From assembly GCA_025602915.1 (NCBI GenBank), contig JAHLJZ010000096.1:24249-88248 (forward strand): 64,000 nucleotides of DNA, written 5' to 3'. A program made the translations under genes and the position numbers. Shown piece after piece: positions 57,721 through 64,000 of this stretch. The notes under the pieces were generated by a model. That model was not told where the DNA came from and searched no databases. It worked only from the letters and a program-made list of their open reading frames with translations. How positions within the stretch are numbered: position 1 is the first letter of the stretch; the number at the start of each line of letters is the position of its first letter. The DNA is from Paraphysoderma sedebokerense. Lineage: Eukaryota; Blastocladiomycota; Physodermatomycetes; Physodermatales; Physodermataceae.

Positions 57721-59046
57721 CGGGACTCTGGAACGATAAAACTAATTGTGTATGTTCTCGTTTCGACATGACAAAACAAGATATACGTCACCGCTATTCA
57801 AATCAACACTTGAAGCCGAAATCTCACGTAGAAGCAATGAAAAGATATATAGCATGAAACAGCTTCAAAACATATTAAATGCAATCATAAGCAACTTGCG
57901 CCAATTCTTGAACATATTCCATCCGGGATAACATACAGCGCGCATTAACTTAGATCTTTTTTGCTCTCTCATGATGAATAGAAGAGTGACAGAAGGGAGA
58001 GCTTACATTTTATATTCATTTTATGTAGAGAGAAGATCTGAGAAATGTGAATAATGTTAGTTAATAAAGGTCAGCCCTAACTGAAGCATATCAGAACGTT
58101 GAAGTAATGTGAATTAAACGAGGCCCGAAGGGACCAAGTTATAACAGTGATTGAACGGCTGCGAAGAGTCAATTATATGACATGTTGATCCTTCCATTCC
58201 ATTGACATTAACCTGGGGGAGCGGTTACAGGAGGACGTTAGACTGCTTTAAAGTAGCGTGGGAAATGTCGCGACAACTTTTAGGTAGATATGTTTTCTAA
58301 CGACTGTGCTAAATTGACTCCTCGTTAAAAAACAGCATTCTTGCGACGCAAATTCCACAGATTTGTGGTCTCGTAAAAACCAAACGAAACATAATAATAT
58401 ATGCGATACTAGAACACATGAAGATGAAATTACATTAGAAGAGGATCGACATAACTGTTTCTAAAAAGTTCTTTGAATGGTTCCATAACGTTCTTTGAAT
58501 TTGTACTAGCAATTGGAAAAAAACCAGGCTTCAAAAACGCCTTTGTTGAATTCTATTGAATGCGCATTCTAAACAGCTATGTTTCTTGAGGAAATTTAGA
58601 CTGCGAGATCAGAATGTATTTATCCAGTATGTAGAGGACTCGGTTTAATAGACAAGTATTACTGCGGCATATGCACTTACAACACGTGCTGAAACGTTAG
58701 GCGCTGCACATTGCATAATCAGCCACTTAGGACTGGAGTACAGACCCAGGATGTTCTCATGGTACCCTCGTACCACGATGATTTACAGTGCACATCTCGT
58801 GGATAACCTCAGCGGAGATATGTAGCGGACATTTTCGTCTTGAAATGTCTTTGTGACATCTCATCCGAGGATATCTCCTCCATATCGCGACAAACGATAA
58901 TGCGGTATTGCGTACTCTATCGTACAATGATGGCTAAAGGTATCCTAACTGTGCTAAATATAAGCCAACAAGATATTGTAAACCAAAGAGTATAACAATC
59001 GATTCTTTGGCATTTCTTTCATAAATTAAAACTCATCATAAATACC

Positions 59047-59130
59047 CTCATTGGCGTAATGGAGGTTGGGCAATCGATTCCCTACGGAAATTTGGGTTGA
59101 TTTCCAATAGGCTATATATCGAGGAGTGAC
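59047..59130 (+). repeat. tRNA-like short repeat in unit 1 (also 62187-62270)
   Basis: ATTGGCGTAATGG (A-box-like) and GGGTTGATTTCC (B-box-like), ending CCAATAGG then CTATATATCGAGGAG. The ends ATTGG and CCAAT can pair. It resembles the element at 57290. A third diverged copy follows at about 59425-59525, sharing GGAGG..., CAATGGGC and ATATATAGGAG. The copy in unit 2 lies 3140 bp on. Confidence 0.4.
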
Positions 59131-59519
59131 ATCAACTGAAGAATTGTTGAATTGTCGTATGAAGCAGGTAGCTTATCTAACTTATCCAAATTACTGTAGT
59201 CCAAGTAGGATGCAATTCCTCATACTCACGTTTAGTACTTCGCAATTGGCAATTTTCACAAGTTTGAACGTAGTCACGAACTTGTTGGTACAGAGTAACT
59301 CATATTTTTGGTAAACATACCCGGAAACGGTAATTTGGTAGTAATTGCGCTGGACACATTAACGAGATGGAAGATAGTATACTTTCCATAAGATTTTGTA
59401 ACACCTAACAAACCGTATTGCGACAACATTGTCGGAAAGGAGGATACTTGGGGGAGATCATTTCCTTCCGGGGGATATTAGGATTATACCCAATGGGCGA
59501 TATATAGGAGAGTAAAGTA

Positions 59520-59793
59520 ACTCGTTTTGCATATAGTAGGTCGTATTTTTCAATACATAATGATTAATACAATTGTAGGCATATTATTTTGAAAGTTATA
59601 ATTCGTAATGATAATGATTCTCTCCCTTCCTTTCCTATAAATACCAAACTTACAAGATAATAAATACTAGTCTTATATTAAGAATATCAAATACCGATAT
59701 ACCACACTCGAAAAACATAACACATGTTTAAAACATCACACATGTTAACAACATCAATCATAACAATAGAGAATAAATATAGTAACATGAACC
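59520..59793 (+). repeat. Internal repeat module A1 (also 62660-62933)
   Basis: This stretch and 59884-60141 share ACTCGTTTTG, ATAGTAGGTYGTATTTTTC, ATACAYAATSATAAAT-like blocks, CTCTCC...CCTTTCC, ATACCACAC and a terminal GAATAAAT..AGTA-CATGAA. They are diverged copies of the same roughly 270-bp sequence in direct orientation. Confidence 0.6.
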
Positions 59794-59883
59794 AAAACAA
59801 TTACATTTTTTCTCAACAAATAATCATGATTTTAGTATTGCGGAAAAGGACACAGTATTTTATCGTTTCGTCACGACATCATT

Positions 59884-60141
59884 ACTCGTTTTGAGTATAG
59901 TAGGTTGTATTTTTCGATACACAATCATAAATCAAATTCAAAGTCACGAAAGTTTGGAAGTTATAATTACATGCTGATGTTCTTTCTCTCTCCTTTCCTT
60001 CCTACAAATACAAGATCTCTTAAGATAAATAGAATGGTAGTCTTAACAAATCAGATAGCAGAAAAATACCACACTTTTAACGTATAACACATTTTCACAA
60101 TAACAAACATGATAAGAGCGAATAAATTAAGTATCATGAAT
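59884..60141 (+). repeat. Internal repeat module A2 (also 63024-63281)
   Basis: Diverged second copy of module A1 in direct orientation, starting 364 bp after it. Because both copies lie inside the 3140-bp unit and differ in many places while the big units appear identical, this duplication is much older than the 3140-bp one. Confidence 0.6.
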
Positions 60142-60460
60142 GGCCGGTTTCGTGTTTGATCCGTGGTGTTTCCCTGTCTCAGCAAATCCCCCGTTTTCAA
60201 GATTCATTGTGCCGTTTACGTCAAGCTCTACAGAAATCCGTGAAATGCAAATACCAAAGTTAAGTATACCGATACCTGAGCTGTATATCAATTCTTCCAA
60301 TTTCATTCCTTATTTAAATACAATTATGATTATAGTAATCGGTATAATCACACTGTATGTTATGGTTTCAGATCGACATCATTTCTTCCTGCGCGTATCT
60401 TGTGTAGGATTTAAACGATTAAATGTGGATTGCATGTCGAAGCTCGTTCCTAACTATTAA
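60140..60460 (+). other. 106-codon open frame in the tandem unit, unsupported as a gene (also 63280-63600)
   Basis: Starts MAGFVFDPWCFPVSANP and contains one hydrophobic stretch (TIMIIVIGIITLYVMV). It is the longest frame in the unit together with a 107-codon minus-strand frame at 60517-60840. No family is recognised. The appearance in both units only reflects the large repeat, so it gives no evidence of selection. Confidence 0.2.
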
Positions 60461-60860
60461 TCTACCCCTTGCGACCAATCTTACATGCTTTCCATCCTTA
60501 GGTTTGCGTCAGTTTGTTAACTTCCGTGGGGATTTCCTTTTGGGTCTTCCGAAATTTCTGTTATGTACTCGCGAAACGCCAACAGACCAGCAGTTTCAAA
60601 CCCCTGCGAACTGAACGGGAAGGCAGGGCGCCAGAGGCGGCTGAATCTGCTTAGAGAGTTACACAAAGTTGCGTCAAGGCTGCTTCGATAATGCCATTCG
60701 TGCAAGATATGAATATCACTAAAGAATTGTTGTATTTCTTTTTCTTTGTAGCCAAAGAGCAATGCCATACCGCAAAGTACATAATACAAGAATTTATCAT
60801 TTTGTATTTTACGCGAATAAAATAAGACTCTAAAATGCAAAAACTGTATAGTTGCTCATA

Positions 60861-63800
60861 CGGGACTCTGGAACGATAAAACTAATTGTGTATGTTCTCG
60901 TTTCGACATGACAAAACAAGATATACGTCACCGCTATTCAAATCAACACTTGAAGCCGAAATCTCACGTAGAAGCAATGAAAAGATATATAGCATGAAAC
61001 AGCTTCAAAACATATTAAATGCAATCATAAGCAACTTGCGCCAATTCTTGAACATATTCCATCCGGGATAACATACAGCGCGCATTAACTTAGATCTTTT
61101 TTGCTCTCTCATGATGAATAGAAGAGTGACAGAAGGGAGAGCTTACATTTTATATTCATTTTATGTAGAGAGAAGATCTGAGAAATGTGAATAATGTTAG
61201 TTAATAAAGGTCAGCCCTAACTGAAGCATATCAGAACGTTGAAGTAATGTGAATTAAACGAGGCCCGAAGGGACCAAGTTATAACAGTGATTGAACGGCT
61301 GCGAAGAGTCAATTATATGACATGTTGATCCTTCCATTCCATTGACATTAACCTGGGGGAGCGGTTACAGGAGGACGTTAGACTGCTTTAAAGTAGCGTG
61401 GGAAATGTCGCGACAACTTTTAGGTAGATATGTTTTCTAACGACTGTGCTAAATTGACTCCTCGTTAAAAAACAGCATTCTTGCGACGCAAATTCCACAG
61501 ATTTGTGGTCTCGTAAAAACCAAACGAAACATAATAATATATGCGATACTAGAACACATGAAGATGAAATTACATTAGAAGAGGATCGACATAACTGTTT
61601 CTAAAAAGTTCTTTGAATGGTTCCATAACGTTCTTTGAATTTGTACTAGCAATTGGAAAAAAACCAGGCTTCAAAAACGCCTTTGTTGAATTCTATTGAA
61701 TGCGCATTCTAAACAGCTATGTTTCTTGAGGAAATTTAGACTGCGAGATCAGAATGTATTTATCCAGTATGTAGAGGACTCGGTTTAATAGACAAGTATT
61801 ACTGCGGCATATGCACTTACAACACGTGCTGAAACGTTAGGCGCTGCACATTGCATAATCAGCCACTTAGGACTGGAGTACAGACCCAGGATGTTCTCAT
61901 GGTACCCTCGTACCACGATGATTTACAGTGCACATCTCGTGGATAACCTCAGCGGAGATATGTAGCGGACATTTTCGTCTTGAAATGTCTTTGTGACATC
62001 TCATCCGAGGATATCTCCTCCATATCGCGACAAACGATAATGCGGTATTGCGTACTCTATCGTACAATGATGGCTAAAGGTATCCTAACTGTGCTAAATA
62101 TAAGCCAACAAGATATTGTAAACCAAAGAGTATAACAATCGATTCTTTGGCATTTCTTTCATAAATTAAAACTCATCATAAATACCCTCATTGGCGTAAT
62201 GGAGGTTGGGCAATCGATTCCCTACGGAAATTTGGGTTGATTTCCAATAGGCTATATATCGAGGAGTGACATCAACTGAAGAATTGTTGAATTGTCGTAT
62301 GAAGCAGGTAGCTTATCTAACTTATCCAAATTACTGTAGTCCAAGTAGGATGCAATTCCTCATACTCACGTTTAGTACTTCGCAATTGGCAATTTTCACA
62401 AGTTTGAACGTAGTCACGAACTTGTTGGTACAGAGTAACTCATATTTTTGGTAAACATACCCGGAAACGGTAATTTGGTAGTAATTGCGCTGGACACATT
62501 AACGAGATGGAAGATAGTATACTTTCCATAAGATTTTGTAACACCTAACAAACCGTATTGCGACAACATTGTCGGAAAGGAGGATACTTGGGGGAGATCA
62601 TTTCCTTCCGGGGGATATTAGGATTATACCCAATGGGCGATATATAGGAGAGTAAAGTAACTCGTTTTGCATATAGTAGGTCGTATTTTTCAATACATAA
62701 TGATTAATACAATTGTAGGCATATTATTTTGAAAGTTATAATTCGTAATGATAATGATTCTCTCCCTTCCTTTCCTATAAATACCAAACTTACAAGATAA
62801 TAAATACTAGTCTTATATTAAGAATATCAAATACCGATATACCACACTCGAAAAACATAACACATGTTTAAAACATCACACATGTTAACAACATCAATCA
62901 TAACAATAGAGAATAAATATAGTAACATGAACCAAAACAATTACATTTTTTCTCAACAAATAATCATGATTTTAGTATTGCGGAAAAGGACACAGTATTT
63001 TATCGTTTCGTCACGACATCATTACTCGTTTTGAGTATAGTAGGTTGTATTTTTCGATACACAATCATAAATCAAATTCAAAGTCACGAAAGTTTGGAAG
63101 TTATAATTACATGCTGATGTTCTTTCTCTCTCCTTTCCTTCCTACAAATACAAGATCTCTTAAGATAAATAGAATGGTAGTCTTAACAAATCAGATAGCA
63201 GAAAAATACCACACTTTTAACGTATAACACATTTTCACAATAACAAACATGATAAGAGCGAATAAATTAAGTATCATGAATGGCCGGTTTCGTGTTTGAT
63301 CCGTGGTGTTTCCCTGTCTCAGCAAATCCCCCGTTTTCAAGATTCATTGTGCCGTTTACGTCAAGCTCTACAGAAATCCGTGAAATGCAAATACCAAAGT
63401 TAAGTATACCGATACCTGAGCTGTATATCAATTCTTCCAATTTCATTCCTTATTTAAATACAATTATGATTATAGTAATCGGTATAATCACACTGTATGT
63501 TATGGTTTCAGATCGACATCATTTCTTCCTGCGCGTATCTTGTGTAGGATTTAAACGATTAAATGTGGATTGCATGTCGAAGCTCGTTCCTAACTATTAA
63601 TCTACCCCTTGCGACCAATCTTACATGCTTTCCATCCTTAGGTTTGCGTCAGTTTGTTAACTTCCGTGGGGATTTCCTTTTGGGTCTTCCGAAATTTCTG
63701 TTATGTACTCGCGAAACGCCAACAGACCAGCAGTTTCAAACCCCTGCGAACTGAACGGGAAGGCAGGGCGCCAGAGGCGGCTGAATCTGCTTAGAGAGTT

Positions 63801-64000
63801 ACACAAAGTTGCGTCAAGGCTGCTTCGATAATGCCATTCGTGCAAGATATGAATATCACTAAAGAATTGTTGTATTTCTTTTTCTTTGTAGCCAAAGAGC
63901 AATGCCATACCGCAAAGTACATAATACAAGAATTTATCATTTTGTATTTTACGCGAATAAAATAAGACTCTAAAATGCAAAAACTGTATAGTTGCTCATA
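60861..64000 (+). repeat. 3140-bp tandem unit, copy 2
   Basis: Direct head-to-tail repeat of 57721-60860, ending with GTTGCTCATA exactly where copy 1 ends. The second copy is therefore complete to the base at the window's last position. This is either a longer array cut here or an assembly-end effect; see the findings. Confidence 0.9.

Larger units (their letters stand above)
57721..60860 (+). repeat. 3140-bp tandem unit, copy 1
   Basis: The sequence from 57721 reappears from 60861 at a constant offset of 3140 bp with no difference seen in the lines I compared; short open frames recur at exactly this offset. The left boundary is sharp: base 57720 and upstream do not match the end of the unit. 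The unit is AT-rich and non-coding, with stops in all frames. It has two copies of a 75-bp tRNA-like element and an internal diverged duplication. It shows no rRNA, 5S or transposase signature. Confidence 0.9.

Noticed and set aside
57721-64000. Tandem unit as ribosomal DNA or a 5S array
   Set aside because: No conserved rRNA, ITS or 5S segment could be recognised on either strand, and the unit is too short for a full rDNA repeat.
57721-64000. CRISPR-like array
   Set aside because: The only regular repetition is the 3140-bp unit; there are no short repeats with even spacers, and the genome is eukaryotic.

Overview
The window is a eukaryotic, intron-rich, gene-dense nuclear segment. Introns are mostly 55-100 nt with GT..AG ends, and genes sit on both strands with short spacers. 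Fungal-type families (HOS2 with the KHPMKP motif, a CRZ1-type zinc-finger factor, a fungal-style MED20, a GT31 glycosyltransferase with a PAN-like tail) point to a fungus or close relative. Genes usually lost in yeasts and moulds are also here: ARMC1, a CHERP-type splicing factor, CLN3, a TOMM5-like protein, and a full-length kintoun/DNAAF2-type PIH protein used to pre-assemble axonemal dyneins. My inference is an early-diverging, flagellated (zoosporic) fungus or near relative; no species can be named from the sequence. Exon structures below were assembled by hand from reading frame, splice signals and remembered family sequence. Layout: 1-725, 3' end of an unrecognised nuclear protein gene. 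1675-3770, a secreted gluzincin-like metalloprotease built from two tandem copies of one domain, the second lacking the zinc site. 4252-6813 (-), CRZ1-like factor. 7678-9264 ARMC1 and 9523-12414 CHERP-like U2 snRNP factor. 13717-16104, an intronless gene derived from a Ty3/gypsy-type integrase. 16571-20275 glycine decarboxylase and 21140-25295 isoleucyl-tRNA synthetase. 25586-27849 (-) HOS2 and 28690-29353 cytochrome c oxidase subunit. 29816-31372 MED20, 31701-32424 (-) SFT2, 32952-35848 (-) CWC22. 36970-37930 a seven-TM protein, 38452-39881 (-) UTP30/RSL1D1, 40330-42010 (-) GT31 glycosyltransferase. 43290-45625 a coiled-coil protein, 45911-46219 a TOM5-like 50-residue protein, about 47011-49129 CLN3/BTN1. 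49228-52011 (-) kintoun-like, 52565-54591 (-) VMS1, 54869-55819 signal peptidase subunit 2. From 55820 on the window is gene-poor and ends in two apparently identical head-to-tail copies of a 3140-bp non-coding unit (57721-60860 and 60861-64000). Functionally the window is a mixed housekeeping set: pre-mRNA splicing (CWC22, CHERP), transcription and chromatin (MED20, HOS2, CRZ1-like), mitochondria (GCV2, COX6, TOM5, ARMC1), secretory and vacuolar pathways (SPC2, SFT2, GT31, CLN3), ribosome biogenesis and quality control (UTP30, VMS1). There is no operon-like linkage. The accessory or novel material is the duplicated metalloprotease, the domesticated integrase, the zinc-knuckle tail on CHERP, the seven-TM orphan and the terminal repeat block.
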